Shown: positions 1 through 9,486, counted from the stretch's first letter. The stretch is 64,000 nucleotides of DNA from Mucilaginibacter mallensis (GCF_900105165.1 NZ_LT629740.1:2604001-2668000); one strand, 5' to 3'. The notes: generated from the sequence alone by a model not told the origin. Made by a program: numbers and translations.

Positions 1-988
1 TTAATGACAGATTTCCTGAATATTCATACCTGCTTAAATAATGTACCGTTTCATTTAAATCATATGACCCTTTTGCATAAAAGGTGCCTTGTGTGGTCAT
101 ATCAACATAATCATTCAAGGCAATGTAATAGCCTAGATCTTTAATGTAAAAACCCAGTTTCTGATCCTCTCCAAAAGTTGGCAATATAACACCTGACGTT
201 CTGGTATCTGGCTTTGGAAAAAAGGCGAAAGGAACAGCCAGCGGTATGGGCACACCTTCAATCTCAAGATATGCCGGACCCGAGATAATACGTTTCTTCT
301 CCCCTATGCCCTTTGTTATCACTATACCGAAATCCGTTTCAGGAAAAGGCTTATCGCAGGTACTGAAAAGCACATTCCGATAGGCGGCTTCATCTTCATT
401 CAATTTTTTTACCTGACCACCCGAAATATAGTTGCCCCCCTGTTCTGATGCAGGGTTATATACTTTACCCTTTTTGGTTTCGTAATTAAAGAGTAATGAA
501 TCTGATTCAACAGGTTTATCTTTACCCTGTTTTGTAATGGGGCGGCCTATGTACCGGTGCGTTCTGGGATCGATGCTACCGCTGGCAAATATCAGATGAT
601 TTTTTTGATCGACCCTTATATAGTCGGCATCCATTTCAACATCTTCATATTTTACACGGGCCCTGCCATAGAAATATAAAATATTGTGCACCTTATCAAC
701 AATGGTTGAGTCATCAGCATTACCTTTTATTTCGGCTGCCAATTCATTCTTACCCTTTTTGGATGAAGTGTCACTTTTACCAATAATACCTTTAGTATTA
801 TTACTTTTCGTACCTTTAGTACTTACTGTATCTTTTATTCTAAGAAGTTTTTTGTCTTTTATAGAGTCGAGTTTGATAATAGTATCAGTAAGTGGTCTAT
901 GGTAGTTATATTTACCTTTTTTAGGTGAAGCCATAACATTTACCATTAAAACAATTTCAAGCAGAAAAAACAGGCTGATGAATTTCAA
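1..988 (-). CDS. lptD: LPS assembly outer-membrane protein LptD (3' end outside window)
   Basis: Only the N-terminal 329 codons are present; the frame runs off the left edge. It belongs to the Bacteroidota LptD family, which inserts lipopolysaccharide into the outer leaflet. Visible: an OstA-like region (GRARVKYEDVEMDADYIRV, YETKKGKVYNPA), then the family segment with FSTCDKPFPETDFGI and PLAVPFAFFPKPDTRTSG that leads into the beta-barrel. I place the start at a TTG (988) because it gives a signal peptide beginning MKFISLFFLLEIVLMVNVMA; the first ATG (942) would cut that off. It is divergent from the amidase gene 52 bases away, so the two share a promoter region. Family assignment is firm, the start less so. 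Confidence 0.85.
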   Translation of the reverse strand, partial: MKFISLFFLLEIVLMVNVMASPKKGKYNYHRPLTDTIIKLDSIKDKKLLRIKDTVSTKGTKSNNTKGIIGKSDTSSKKGKNELAAEIKGNADDSTIVDKVHNILYFYGRARVKYEDVEMDADYIRVDQKNHLIFASGSIDPRTHRYIGRPITKQGKDKPVESDSLLFNYETKKGKVYNPASEQGGNYISGGQVKKLNEDEAAYRNVLFSTCDKPFPETDFGIVITKGIGEKKRIISGPAYLEIEGVPIPLAVPFAFFPKPDTRTSGVILPTFGEDQKLGFYIKDLGYYIALNDYVDMTTQGTFYAKGSYDLNETVHYLSRYEYSGNLSL

Positions 989-1004
989 AATCGATTATGA
1001 ATAG

Positions 1005-1012
1005 TATTTTTG
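1005..1012 (+). promoter_or_regulatory. Candidate Bacteroidota -7 box for the amidase gene
   Basis: TATTTTTG matches the TAnnTTTG consensus, 28 bases before the amidase ATG. A TTTC at 983-986 stands where the -33 element should be (18-base spacer). The match is seen in the sequence; promoter activity is inferred. Confidence 0.4.
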
Positions 1013-1040
1013 CAGAAACAATTAACAGTGTTCAAACATA

Positions 1041-1925
1041 ATGAAAAATAAAATATTGAAAAGATTGATTTGCAGTTTATCGTTACTACTGGTGTCCTTT
1101 TCGTTATTTTCCTCTCCAATTGACTCATTAAAAAAAGATACGGTACCTTCCAACGGCTATAAAATCAGAACCATTGTTGTTGATGCGGGCCATGGCGGCA
1201 CTCCATCGGGTACAACAGGGCATTTTTCTCACGGCGCTTCGGGGTCATATTCTTATGAAAGAAATGTAACGCTAGCTATTGCACTTAAATTGCAAAAGGC
1301 GGTAGAAAAAGATATGGGCGGTGTAAAGGTGGTTTTAACCCGTAGTACCGAAGATGATGTTTCATGGGAAAAACGTTCGCAAATAGCTAATGATGCCAAA
1401 GGTGATCTTTTTATATCTCTACATTGTAATGCATTGCCCGATAAGGTGATACATGAGCATGGTAGAAAAATACATGTTCCGGATCATTCCGGAAGAGGTG
1501 TATTGTTACTGGTATATGGTTTTCATCGTACTAAAGAAGAAGAAGCCGCAATAAGTAAAAATTTATTGGGTGATGAGGATTTCAAAGAAAATGACAACTC
1601 CGGTTTTGATCCAAACGACCCTACTTCGGTTATTTTAATGAATTCCATTAAAGCGAAATACCGTAAACAAAGCATACATTTGGCTGATTTAATAAATTCG
1701 GAATTTGTTGAACACGATGGCCGGCACAGTGATGGTGTGATTGAACAGGGAGTTTTAGTGCTTTGCCATACCGCGATGCCTTCTGTTTTAGTTGAAACGG
1801 GTTTTATTGATAATCCTGACGACGAGGCATATTTAAACTCTGAAAGCGGACAGGATGAAATAGTAGCATCAATAGTGAGGGCCTTGCAAAATTATAAAAA
1901 GGAAGTAGAAGACGCGGCAGAGTAA
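1041..1925 (+). CDS. Secreted N-acetylmuramoyl-L-alanine amidase (Amidase_3)
   Basis: A zinc amidase that cuts the bond between muramic acid and the stem peptide of peptidoglycan, used in cell separation and turnover. An N-terminal signal peptide (residues 1-25) sends it to the periplasm. The Amidase_3 ligands are all visible: H51 in VVDAGHGG, E73 in YERNVTLA, H128 in SLHCNA, and catalytic E252 in VLVETGFIDNPDDEAYL. A long insertion (about 135-205) between the second His and the last Glu is typical of Bacteroidota members. It is followed by an MCE-domain gene on the same strand, next to divergent lptD: a group of envelope genes. Confidence 0.93.
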   Translation: MKNKILKRLICSLSLLLVSFSLFSSPIDSLKKDTVPSNGYKIRTIVVDAGHGGTPSGTTGHFSHGASGSYSYERNVTLAIALKLQKAVEKDMGGVKVVLTRSTEDDVSWEKRSQIANDAKGDLFISLHCNALPDKVIHEHGRKIHVPDHSGRGVLLLVYGFHRTKEEEAAISKNLLGDEDFKENDNSGFDPNDPTSVILMNSIKAKYRKQSIHLADLINSEFVEHDGRHSDGVIEQGVLVLCHTAMPSVLVETGFIDNPDDEAYLNSESGQDEIVASIVRALQNYKKEVEDAAE

Positions 1926-2022
1926 GTACTTAAACATAATGTAGCGGCCCTGGTTAGTTGTAGATTTTGAGACCTAAACTGCTTATATCCAGCTGATACC
2001 TGAAAAAAGACATCTAATAAAA

Positions 2023-2967
2023 ATGAAAATATCAAACGAAACAAAAATTGGAGTACTAACTGCTGTTGTAATTACTGTGCTGATATTGGGTTACAGTTAT
2101 TTGAGCGGGAACGACGTTTTCTCCAGGTCGAATAAATATTATGCTATTTATAATAGTGTAGACGGGCTTTCGGTATCAAAACCAGTACTGGTAAATGGCT
2201 TTCAGATCGGCAGGGTATCAAGTATGCACCTGCGGGCCGACGGGCGTACAGTTGTTGAATTTAAGATAGATCCGCAATATAATGTTCCGTCAAGCACACT
2301 GGCGCAACTGATCAGTACCGACCTTTTAGGTGGTAAAGCCATTAGTTTTGAATATGGCGACAGCAAGCAGTTTGCACAGGATAAGGATACTTTACGTGCC
2401 GACATACAAGGCAGCCTGGCCGAAAGCTTGCAGCCTATCCAAATGAAAGCAGAGCGTTTGATATCTAAATTAGATTCATCATTAGCAGCTGTAAATAAAA
2501 TATTGAACCCTGATTTCCAAAAAAATGTTGACAGGAGCTTTAACAGTATAGCCAACTCGTTGCAAACGCTTGAAGGTACAACTAAGAAAATTGATGCACT
2601 GGTTGGCGGCCAAACAACGCACATAAACAATATTATGAGTAATGCTGAGGTGGTATCGGATAATTTAAAAACCAGCACGGGGCATTTAACAACTGTTAGC
2701 ACAAATTTTGAAAAGGTAAGCGATGACTTGGCAAATTCAAACATTAAGCAAACATTAGATAACGCCAACAAAACATTGACCGACCTACAGGCCACTATGA
2801 GCAAGATCAACAACGGTAATGGTTCATTAGGGTTGCTGATAAATGATGATAAGATGTACAAGAATTTGAGTGACGCTACGGCTAATTTAAATAACCTGTT
2901 CATCGATATAAAAGCACATCCTAAACGTTATGTGAGCTTCTCGGTGTTCGGCGGTAAGAAAAATTAG
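2023..2967 (+). CDS. MCE/MlaD-family lipid-transport protein
   Basis: 314 residues with one N-terminal membrane anchor (about 9-28) and an MCE domain (about 35-115, containing GLSVSKPVLVNGFQIGRV and LLGGKAISFEYGD). A long helical C-terminal part carries Ser/Thr/Asn-rich coiled-coil-like repeats (NSIANSLQTLEGTTKKID, NADKTL-like segments). MCE proteins form hexameric rings that bind phospholipids between the membranes, usually with a permease and ATPase; neither is next to this gene. It follows the amidase by 97 bases, probably in one transcript. Substrate is unknown from the sequence. Confidence 0.88.
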   Translation: MKISNETKIGVLTAVVITVLILGYSYLSGNDVFSRSNKYYAIYNSVDGLSVSKPVLVNGFQIGRVSSMHLRADGRTVVEFKIDPQYNVPSSTLAQLISTDLLGGKAISFEYGDSKQFAQDKDTLRADIQGSLAESLQPIQMKAERLISKLDSSLAAVNKILNPDFQKNVDRSFNSIANSLQTLEGTTKKIDALVGGQTTHINNIMSNAEVVSDNLKTSTGHLTTVSTNFEKVSDDLANSNIKQTLDNANKTLTDLQATMSKINNGNGSLGLLINDDKMYKNLSDATANLNNLFIDIKAHPKRYVSFSVFGGKKN

Positions 2968-2977
2968 TTTATTACTT

Positions 2978-3084
2978 TGTCATTTCAACCAAAGGGAGAA
3001 ATATTTTTCGCAAGATAGGTATACAGCAGCAGATTTTTCGCTACCGCTCAAGAGAATAGTTTCTCCCTCCGGTCGAAATGACAA
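2978..3084. repeat. Intergenic inverted-repeat element, family A
   Basis: Arms at 2978-3001 and 3061-3084 begin TGTCATTTCAACC and end GGTCGAAATGACA. They match at about 21 of 24 positions around a 59-base centre. It fills the space between convergent genes, so it could also fold into a long bidirectional terminator or mRNA 3' hairpin. Confidence 0.7.
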
Positions 3085-3090
3085 TTGTGC

Positions 3091-4008
3091 TTAATACTCT
3101 ATAACAAACGTTTTTCCTTCAACGGCTAGCTCGGTATCAGGGAAAACAGTTTTTGCCTCGTCAAGCAATTCATTAAGCGTCTTATATCGCGCCGAGAAAT
3201 GCCCCAGCAAAAGTTTCTTAGCATTTGTTTTTAATGCCACCTGCCCTGCCTGCAAAGCGGTAGTATGATAGGTGCTCTGTGCACGCTCCAACATATCATT
3301 TAAAAATGTAGATTCATGGTATAGCAGGTCCACATTGCTTATCTGCTTAAAATAACTTTCACTATAAATTGTATCCGAACAATAGGCATAACTTTTAGGC
3401 TCTTCAGGTGCCGAGGTTAGCGTTTCATTTTTATATACCGTTCCATCAGGAGCGGTGTAATCAACACCCTTTTTTAATGCAGTATAGTATTCAATGGGGA
3501 CGTTAAATTCTTCCAGCTTATCTTTTAACAGCTTTCGGTTCCTCTTTTTTTGCCTGAATAAAAAACCTGTGCAATCTATACGATGATCAAGCGGTATGCT
3601 TTCAACAACAATGTCCTGGTTATCGAAAATTACATTTGCTTTATCAGGTACGGTAAACACATAATTAATAGGGTACTGTAAAACTGTTTCAGAATATTTT
3701 AGTTGAACATCTATAATTTCTTTTAACGGAGCTGGTGCAAAAAGATTCAATGGTTTTGTGCGCCCATTAAGGTGCATTGATGAAAGCAGGCCCAATAAGC
3801 CCAGGTAATGATCGCCGTGAAGGTGACTGATGAAAATATTATCGATACGACTAGCCTTTACACCAAAGTGCAGCATTTGCTGCTGGGTACCTTCGCCGCA
3901 ATCAATTAAATACAGGCGCTCATTAATATTGAGCACCTGTGAAGAAGGATTTCGATTGAATATGGGGGTTGCGGAACTGCTGCCAAGTATTGTTACCTCA
4001 AATTTCAT
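3091..4008 (-). CDS. rnz: Ribonuclease Z (tRNA 3' endonuclease)
   Basis: 305 residues, the usual length for the short bacterial form. It removes the 3' trailer of tRNA precursors. The metallo-beta-lactamase signature is intact: H62, H64, D66 and H67 in ISHLHGDHYLG. Later ligands lie in AYCSDTIY and LLLGHFSARY, and an exosite-like insertion lies around 150-200. The N-terminus (MKFEVTILGSSSATP) fits the family. It lies 22 bases after a STAS-domain gene on the same strand, suggesting cotranscription. Confidence 0.95.
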   Translation of the reverse strand: MKFEVTILGSSSATPIFNRNPSSQVLNINERLYLIDCGEGTQQQMLHFGVKASRIDNIFISHLHGDHYLGLLGLLSSMHLNGRTKPLNLFAPAPLKEIIDVQLKYSETVLQYPINYVFTVPDKANVIFDNQDIVVESIPLDHRIDCTGFLFRQKKRNRKLLKDKLEEFNVPIEYYTALKKGVDYTAPDGTVYKNETLTSAPEEPKSYAYCSDTIYSESYFKQISNVDLLYHESTFLNDMLERAQSTYHTTALQAGQVALKTNAKKLLLGHFSARYKTLNELLDEAKTVFPDTELAVEGKTFVIEY

Positions 4009-4030
4009 ACAGGGTAAACAATAGTGGTGA

Positions 4031-4408
4031 TTATTTTGCTTCTTTTTTTAATTCTTTTTCTATTTCTTCCATAAATACAAGGTCGATAGCCTCTTCTGAT
4101 GTAGGAACTATAGAAAGTACATTATCCAATTGCGAAATAGTTATCAGGCGTGAAACAGCATCGCTTAATCCCGTTAGGATAAACACCCCTTTGGCATTTT
4201 TACATAAACGGTGCCCTACCAGTAAACTGCTTAATCCGGATGAATCGGCAAATTTTACTTGTGAAAGGTCGAGAACAATGTTTCTCTGGCCTTCAGTATT
4301 TATAAGAATTAACTCAGATTTTAGCTGAGGAGTAACCAATGAATTTAGTTTTGACTCATTCAGCTTCACCAATATATACTTCTCGTGTTTATCAACCGTA
4401 AATTTCAT
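4031..4408 (-). CDS. STAS-domain protein, anti-sigma-factor-antagonist type
   Basis: 125 residues forming a single STAS domain (MKFTVDKHEKYILVKL onward). The segment DLSQVKFADSSGLSSLL carries D55-S56-S57, the position where a Ser is phosphorylated in SpoIIAA-type antagonists. By family knowledge it would switch a partner anti-sigma factor or sensor by phosphorylation, but no kinase or sigma factor is adjacent. The C-terminus is rich in Glu and Lys. It is immediately upstream of rnz on the minus strand. Confidence 0.85.
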   Translation of the reverse strand: MKFTVDKHEKYILVKLNESKLNSLVTPQLKSELILINTEGQRNIVLDLSQVKFADSSGLSSLLVGHRLCKNAKGVFILTGLSDAVSRLITISQLDNVLSIVPTSEEAIDLVFMEEIEKELKKEAK

Positions 4409-4455
4409 CTCAATAAATTAAAGCACTAAGATATAATATTATTTATAAATAAAAG

Positions 4456-5400
4456 TTACAATGCCGATAGCGCACTTATAATTGCTGTTTCAACCCTGTT
4501 TAATATATCAGCACTTTCGGGTTTTACAAACGCTTCACCTGTAATTTTTTCGTAAAGCTCAATATACCTGTCAGATATGGATTGAACTATCTCTTTTGTC
4601 ATCGTTGGTATAACTTGTCCGTCTTTGCCCTGAAAACCATTTTCAATCAACCACCTTCTAACAAACTCTTTTGAAAGTTGTTTTTGCTGTTCACCATTTG
4701 CCTGGCGTTCTTCATAACCTTCGCTATAAAAATAACGGGATGAATCCGGGGTATGTATCTCGTCAATCAGGAATATTTTTCCATCAGCCTTGCCAAATTC
4801 ATATTTGGTATCAACTAATATCAAACCTTGTTTTGCCGCTATTTCGGTACCACGTTGGTATAATGCCCTGGTATAATTTTCCAGTTGAATGTAATCCTGT
4901 TCAGATACAATCTTTTTTGCCAGTATTTGCTCGCGCGATATATCCTCATCATGCCCTACCGATGCTTTTGTGGTTGGCGTAATTATGGGCTCAGGCAGTT
5001 TATCATTTTCCTTTAATCCTTCGGGTAAACTCACACCGCAAACCTGCCTTTTACCAGCAGCATATTCACGGGCAGCGTGGCCTGCGAGGTAACCACGAAT
5101 AACCATTTCTACTTTATATGGCTCGCAAATACGGCCTATGGTAACGCTTGGATCAGGTACGCTAACAACCCAGTTAGGTACAATATCGGCTGTGGCCTTT
5201 AAAAAGCTTGCCGCTATCTGGTTTAAAACCTGTCCTTTAAAAGGTATAGCTTCCGGCAAAACCACATCAAATGCTGAAATGCGGTCGCTAACAACCATGG
5301 CCAGGTATTTATTTTTTATAGTATAAACATCGCGTACTTTTCCCTTATAAAAGGCCGTTTGCCCCGGAAAATTAAAGTGTGTTTCTTTTATTGCATTCAT
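4456..5400 (-). CDS. purC: Phosphoribosylaminoimidazole-succinocarboxamide synthase
   Basis: 314 residues. SAICAR synthetase joins aspartate to CAIR with ATP in purine synthesis. The ATP-binding start [12 protein letters not shown], the segment [15 protein letters not shown], the RGYLAGHA loop and LVDTKYEFG all match the family. The length fits the longer type common in Bacteroidota. Preceded by a 23-bp perfect inverted repeat that separates it from the PhoH gene. Confidence 0.97.
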   Translation of the reverse strand: MNAIKETHFNFPGQTAFYKGKVRDVYTIKNKYLAMVVSDRISAFDVVLPEAIPFKGQVLNQIAASFLKATADIVPNWVVSVPDPSVTIGRICEPYKVEMVIRGYLAGHAAREYAAGKRQVCGVSLPEGLKENDKLPEPIITPTTKASVGHDEDISREQILAKKIVSEQDYIQLENYTRALYQRGTEIAAKQGLILVDTKYEFGKADGKIFLIDEIHTPDSSRYFYSEGYEERQANGEQQKQLSKEFVRRWLIENGFQGKDGQVIPTMTKEIVQSISDRYIELYEKITGEAFVKPESADILNRVETAIISALSAL

Positions 5401-5406
5401 TTTTTT

Positions 5407-5501
5407 AGTATCAAGTATTTAGTATCAAGTATCAAGTAAAAAACTTGTCATCAAGCGTTTAGCATCTTACTTTTTTGTCTTGATACTAAATACTTGATAC
5501 T
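5407..5501. repeat. Perfect 23-bp inverted repeat, family B
   Basis: The left arm (5407-5429) and right arm (5479-5501) are exact reverse complements built from AGTATCAAGTATTTAG. They surround a 49-base centre that itself contains further TATCAAG copies. It lies between the PhoH stop and the purC start, where a mobile or REP-like element would be tolerated. Confidence 0.85.
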
Positions 5502-5507
5502 TGCTAC

Positions 5508-6467
5508 TTATTGTATATCTCCGTAAGCTGCTAATATCTTCCTTACCAGTTTGTGCCTTACTACGTCTTCGCCGCTTAAGTAAACTATGTCAATACCTTT
5601 AATATCGGTCAAAATACGCAAAGCGGTATGTAAGCCAGATTGTTGTTTTTTAGGTAAATCTATCTGTGTAACGTCACCTGTAACAATAAATTTGGCTGAT
5701 GGGCCCATACGTGTTAAAAACATCTTTAACTGCATATCAGTAGCATTCTGTGCCTCATCCAAAATAACAAAGCAGTTATCCAGTGTACGGCCGCGCATAA
5801 ATGCCAGTGGTGCTATCTCAATAGTACGGTTCTCCAGGTAAAGCTTTAGCTTTTCTGCAGGTATCATATCATCAAGCGCATCATATAACGGGCGTAGGTA
5901 CGGATCTATTTTTTCCTTAAGGTCGCCGGGTAAAAAGCCGAGGTTCTCCCCTGCTTCAACTGCCGGCCTGGTAAGGATTATGCGCTTTATCTCCTTATTT
6001 TTTAAAGCCCTTACTGCCAGTGCAACCGCGGTATAGGTTTTACCTGTACCTGCCGGGCCAATGGCAAAAAGTATATCGCTTTTGTTAATACAATCAACCA
6101 TTTTACGTTGGTTGGCTGTACGTGCCTTTACCATAACACCATTAGGGCCAAACACAATAACTTCGCCACTGGCAAACTTATCCGCTGCCGGATCTGCTGG
6201 TGAAGATGCTGATGCTTTTGTACCTAAAATACGCTCAAGGTCAGTGATGTTAAGTGATTCATATTTCTCCACATGCTGCAGCAGGTGCTCAAATCTTTCA
6301 TGAAACGTAGTTATTTCATGCTCATCCCCTAATATCTTTACCTCGTTGCCGCGGGCTACAATTTTTAGCTTTGGATACTGCTTTCTAATGATCTCAAAAT
6401 GATCATTATTCGGTCCCCATAATACTGCGGGGTTGATGTTTTCAATTGATAATTTAAGTTCGTTCAA
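5508..6467 (-). CDS. PhoH-family ATPase
   Basis: 319 residues with Walker A GPAGTGKT (137-144) and Walker B FVILDEAQ (233-240), the PhoH/YbeZ arrangement. A KH-like N-terminal part (about 20-80) precedes it. PhoH/YbeZ proteins are ATPases tied to RNA metabolism, often with the YbeY RNase. The N-terminus MNELKLSIENI resembles family members but its first codon is TTG; there is no better ATG upstream. It is divergent from the SAM hydrolase gene. Confidence 0.92.
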   Translation of the reverse strand: MNELKLSIENINPAVLWGPNNDHFEIIRKQYPKLKIVARGNEVKILGDEHEITTFHERFEHLLQHVEKYESLNITDLERILGTKASASSPADPAADKFASGEVIVFGPNGVMVKARTANQRKMVDCINKSDILFAIGPAGTGKTYTAVALAVRALKNKEIKRIILTRPAVEAGENLGFLPGDLKEKIDPYLRPLYDALDDMIPAEKLKLYLENRTIEIAPLAFMRGRTLDNCFVILDEAQNATDMQLKMFLTRMGPSAKFIVTGDVTQIDLPKKQQSGLHTALRILTDIKGIDIVYLSGEDVVRHKLVRKILAAYGDIQ

Positions 6468-6567
6468 TACAAATTGATTTTTTAGTTGCAGATTTTTATG
6501 AATTAAAAATTGATATTTGCAGCATCTAATGCTTCTACAAGATTAGTAATAAAATTTTAAAATATTA

Positions 6568-7344
6568 ATGGCAATAATAACATTAACTACAGATTTGGGC
6601 GATAAAGATATTTATCAGGCTGCACTCAAAGGCAGCATCCTGAAATTGTTGCCAACCGTAAATATTGTTGATATTACCAATAGCGTTTCGGCCTTCAATA
6701 TACAGCAAGCAGCGTTCATTTTAAAGAATAGTTTTTATTATTTTCCGGATGCTACGGTGCACTTAATTGGTATTGATACAGTCTTCAGCACATCAACCCG
6801 GTACCTGGCTATAAAGTATAAAAATCACTATTTTGTTGGTGCCGATAATGGCATATTCTCCCTGATGTTTAATACCGAGCCTGATGAGGTGGTGGAAATA
6901 ACTATTATGCAGGATCTTAAATTTTTGCACTTCCCGCTGGCCGATATTTTTGTTAAGGCTGCCTGCCACCTGGCAAAAGGTGGTAAGCTGAGCGAAATAG
7001 GGATACCTACCAGCGATATTGAAAAGAAAATGAACCTCCAGCCAGTGGTTGATAAAAACCAGATAAAGGGCTCTGTGATCTATATCGACTCGTTCCAAAA
7101 CGTGATAACCAATATAACCAAGGAATTTTTTAACAATGTACAGCGCGGACGCCGTTTTATTTTGTACTTTAAACGCAATGAAACCATTAACCATTTAAGC
7201 TGGCATTATAACGAAGTACCCGAAGGCGAAAAACTATGCTTATTTGGCATAAGTGACCATTTGGAGATCGCCATAAATAAAGGAAATGCAAGCGGCCTGT
7301 TAGGGCTAAACCTTGGCGATAGCGTTATACTCGATTTTGAATAA
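6568..7344 (+). CDS. S-adenosyl-L-methionine hydrolase / SAM hydroxide adenosyltransferase (DUF62)
   Basis: 258 residues. The family splits SAM to adenosine and methionine by activating water, and is related to fluorinases. Recognised from the N-terminus IITLTTDLGDKDIYQAALKG, where the Asp of TTDLG binds ribose, then VGADNGIFSLMF and the C-terminal domain with GSVIYIDSFQNVITNI. Five bases separate it from a small coiled-coil protein, so they are likely cotranscribed. Confidence 0.9.
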   Translation: MAIITLTTDLGDKDIYQAALKGSILKLLPTVNIVDITNSVSAFNIQQAAFILKNSFYYFPDATVHLIGIDTVFSTSTRYLAIKYKNHYFVGADNGIFSLMFNTEPDEVVEITIMQDLKFLHFPLADIFVKAACHLAKGGKLSEIGIPTSDIEKKMNLQPVVDKNQIKGSVIYIDSFQNVITNITKEFFNNVQRGRRFILYFKRNETINHLSWHYNEVPEGEKLCLFGISDHLEIAINKGNASGLLGLNLGDSVILDFE

Positions 7345-7349
7345 CACAC

Positions 7350-7874
7350 ATGATGAAAAAAATACTTTTACTCGTTCTATTCTCTCTTTTTTTGGCTGAT
7401 ACCTATGCACAGGTAACTGCCGACTCGATGGCTTACCAGGCACAACGTAAAAAGATAAACGATATGCTGGGGCAGCGTAAACAAAAGTTTGGTCAGTATG
7501 ATCAGAGCTTAAGTCAGCATACCGGCATATTTGGGTTGCAAACAAAAAATGATATCCGCCGGTCGAATGATATTTTGATGGATATTGTTAAAACTGATGA
7601 CGATATCTTCGCTCAGCTAAAAGTTTTACTGGACTATAAAACATTTGAGCAGAAAGAAGTTCAAAGTCACATTGCAGATGCCGATACCAGCAAGATTGGG
7701 TATATGAATACCATAAACAGGCTGAGGGATCAAAACGAGAAACTGAGACATGATATTGAGTTAACAGAGCAGGATCAGCAAAGAGGCAAACAGATATCTT
7801 TGGGGATAATCTTCGCGCTTCTTTTTATTGTTATATTGCTTTTGAGAGCTAAATTCGTTAAAAAAGGCAAATAG
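7350..7874 (+). CDS. Hypothetical secreted/membrane-anchored coiled-coil protein
   Basis: 174 residues of unknown function. Signal peptide at 1-20 (ILLLVLFSLFLADTYAQ), a charged middle, a coiled coil at about 115-148 (INRLRDQNEKLRHDIELTEQ) and a C-terminal membrane segment at about 150-168 followed by Lys. The topology suggests a periplasmic protein held by its C-terminus. It starts five bases after the SAM hydrolase gene, which suggests one operon. No family recognised. Confidence 0.75.
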   Translation: MMKKILLLVLFSLFLADTYAQVTADSMAYQAQRKKINDMLGQRKQKFGQYDQSLSQHTGIFGLQTKNDIRRSNDILMDIVKTDDDIFAQLKVLLDYKTFEQKEVQSHIADADTSKIGYMNTINRLRDQNEKLRHDIELTEQDQQRGKQISLGIIFALLFIVILLLRAKFVKKGK

Positions 7875-7927
7875 TTCATAGCCAATTGACATATGATTTG
7901 TTACACAGGGTTTAGCTATGAATTAGG

Positions 7928-9319
7928 ATGAAATTAACCATACACGGGGCTGCCCGACAGGTTACAGGCAGCATGCATTTGCTGCAGGTTGACAAATATA
8001 AAATACTGGTGGATTGCGGGCTTGATTACGAAAAAGACCACAACATACAAATGAATGAGGATTTTCCATTCGATCCTGTTGAGATTGACCTGGTGATACT
8101 TACCCACGCTCATATTGACCATTCAGGCAATTTGCCTACGCTTGTACGCTTAGGTTTTGAGGGCCAAATATTGTGCACCCCTCCTACGGCTGATCTTACC
8201 GAGCTCTTATTGATGGATTCTGTTAGTATTTTTATGCGTAAGGCGCAGAAAAAAGGGAAGCGCGGGAAAAGCAAATTCAATAGTGGTGGCCAGCCTTTAT
8301 ACCTGCAAAAACATGTGATGGATACGGTGGAGCGTTTTGTTACCATTGGCTTTAACAGGCCGTTCAGGGTGAATGGCGATATTGAACTTACTTTTATACC
8401 AGTTGGGCATTTGTTAGGCGCAGCGGCTGCAGTACTCAAGATAAATGATAACGGCACTGAAAAAAGCATAGCATTTACAGGCGATATAGGCCGTAAAAAC
8501 TATCCTGTTTTAAATGATCCGGAAAGCTTACCACAGGTTGATTACCTGGTAACAGAATCAACCTACGGTGGCCGGTTTCATTCCAAAGGAAAATCTGTTG
8601 AGGAAACTTTGGTTGAGGTTATAGAAAAGGCTTGTATAAAAGAACAGGGCCGCATGATCATCCCTGCATTCAGCATTGGGCGTACACAGTCGCTGGTTTT
8701 TGCGCTTAATAAGATATTCAGCAGCGGCTTACTGCCACCTGTTAAAGTATTTGTTGATAGTCCGATGGCCTCAATGGCTACGGGTATTTACCGCAAATAC
8801 CATAACCTGGTGAACCAGGAAGCACAGGATTTCTATAAAAATCAGGGTGATGAGTTTGAGTTTGATAACTTAACTTATGTTGAGACCCTGAAGGATAGCC
8901 GCCAGGTTTCCAATTATTTTGAGCCTTGTATTATCATATCATCAGCAGGAATGCTGGAGGGCGGCCGTATACAGGATCACCTGTTCTATAACATCCAGAA
9001 TTATTATTGCACCATTCTTTTTATTGGCTATTGCGCCAAAGGGACGTTAGGTCATCGTTTATTACGTGGCGATTCTATCGTGCACATTAAAGACCGCGAC
9101 CTTGCGGTTTATGCCACTATTAAACAAACCGATGTATTGAGCGCCCACGGTGATCATGAAGATCTGACGAATGTTGTTCATCAACAGGATAAAACAAAAA
9201 ACAAAAGCGTTTTCCTGGTGCATGGTGAAACCGAAAGCATGCAGGCTTTAGCTGATAGTTTGGAGTTTGATGAGTATAAGGTAGTGATACCGGAAAAGGG
9301 AATTAGCTACGAATTGTAA
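7928..9319 (+). CDS. Beta-CASP metallo-beta-lactamase-fold hydrolase (CPSF/RNase J-like)
   Basis: 463 residues. The metal site is intact: H60, H62, D64 and H65 in LTHAHIDHSGNLP. A beta-CASP cap follows (GRMIIPAFSIGRTQSL, VFVDSPMA), then the closing motifs SSAGMLEGGRI, GTLGHRLLRG and LSAHGDHEDL. Members of this family are RNA-processing exo/endonucleases; the bacterial YsbJ/CPSF100-like branch is poorly characterised. It lies alone on the plus strand and converges on serA through a shared terminator. Confidence 0.9.
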   Translation: MKLTIHGAARQVTGSMHLLQVDKYKILVDCGLDYEKDHNIQMNEDFPFDPVEIDLVILTHAHIDHSGNLPTLVRLGFEGQILCTPPTADLTELLLMDSVSIFMRKAQKKGKRGKSKFNSGGQPLYLQKHVMDTVERFVTIGFNRPFRVNGDIELTFIPVGHLLGAAAAVLKINDNGTEKSIAFTGDIGRKNYPVLNDPESLPQVDYLVTESTYGGRFHSKGKSVEETLVEVIEKACIKEQGRMIIPAFSIGRTQSLVFALNKIFSSGLLPPVKVFVDSPMASMATGIYRKYHNLVNQEAQDFYKNQGDEFEFDNLTYVETLKDSRQVSNYFEPCIIISSAGMLEGGRIQDHLFYNIQNYYCTILFIGYCAKGTLGHRLLRGDSIVHIKDRDLAVYATIKQTDVLSAHGDHEDLTNVVHQQDKTKNKSVFLVHGETESMQALADSLEFDEYKVVIPEKGISYEL

Positions 9320-9328
9320 AAAAAACAT

Positions 9329-9412
9329 GTCATTGCGAGGAGGAACGACGAAGCAATCTCGTCGCGTTCAATATGCAAGCGACGAGATTGCCGCACTATC
9401 GCTCGCAATAAC
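9329..9412. repeat. Intergenic palindromic element, family C
   Basis: An 84-base imperfect palindrome: GTCATTGCGAGG and CGAAGCAATCTCGTCGC on the left, GCGACGAGATTGCCGC and CTCGCAATAAC on the right. The form resembles a REP/BIME-like element. It lies directly after the beta-CASP stop codon. Confidence 0.75.
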
Positions 9413-9425
9413 AAATCCTTTAAAA

Positions 9426-9468
9426 CAAAAACAGAGTCTTCTCAAAGACTCTGTTTTTGTTTTTTTTA
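9426..9468. terminator. Bidirectional intrinsic terminator between beta-CASP hydrolase and serA
   Basis: A 14-bp stem AAAAACAGAGTCTT / AAGACTCTGTTTTT with loop CTCA, followed by a T run on the plus strand and an equivalent run on the minus strand. Suits the two convergent genes. Confidence 0.92.
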
Positions 9469-9486
9469 TGAATATGGGAGATTCCT

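Noticed and set aside
2202..2903. 233-codon frame opposite the MCE gene
   Set aside because: Antisense shadow of a well-supported gene; Leu/Ser/Cys-rich content is typical of complementary frames.
5401..5507. CRISPR-like array made of TATCAAG words
   Set aside because: Words are inverted rather than direct with constant spacing, and there are no spacers or cas genes. No CRISPR array was seen in the window.
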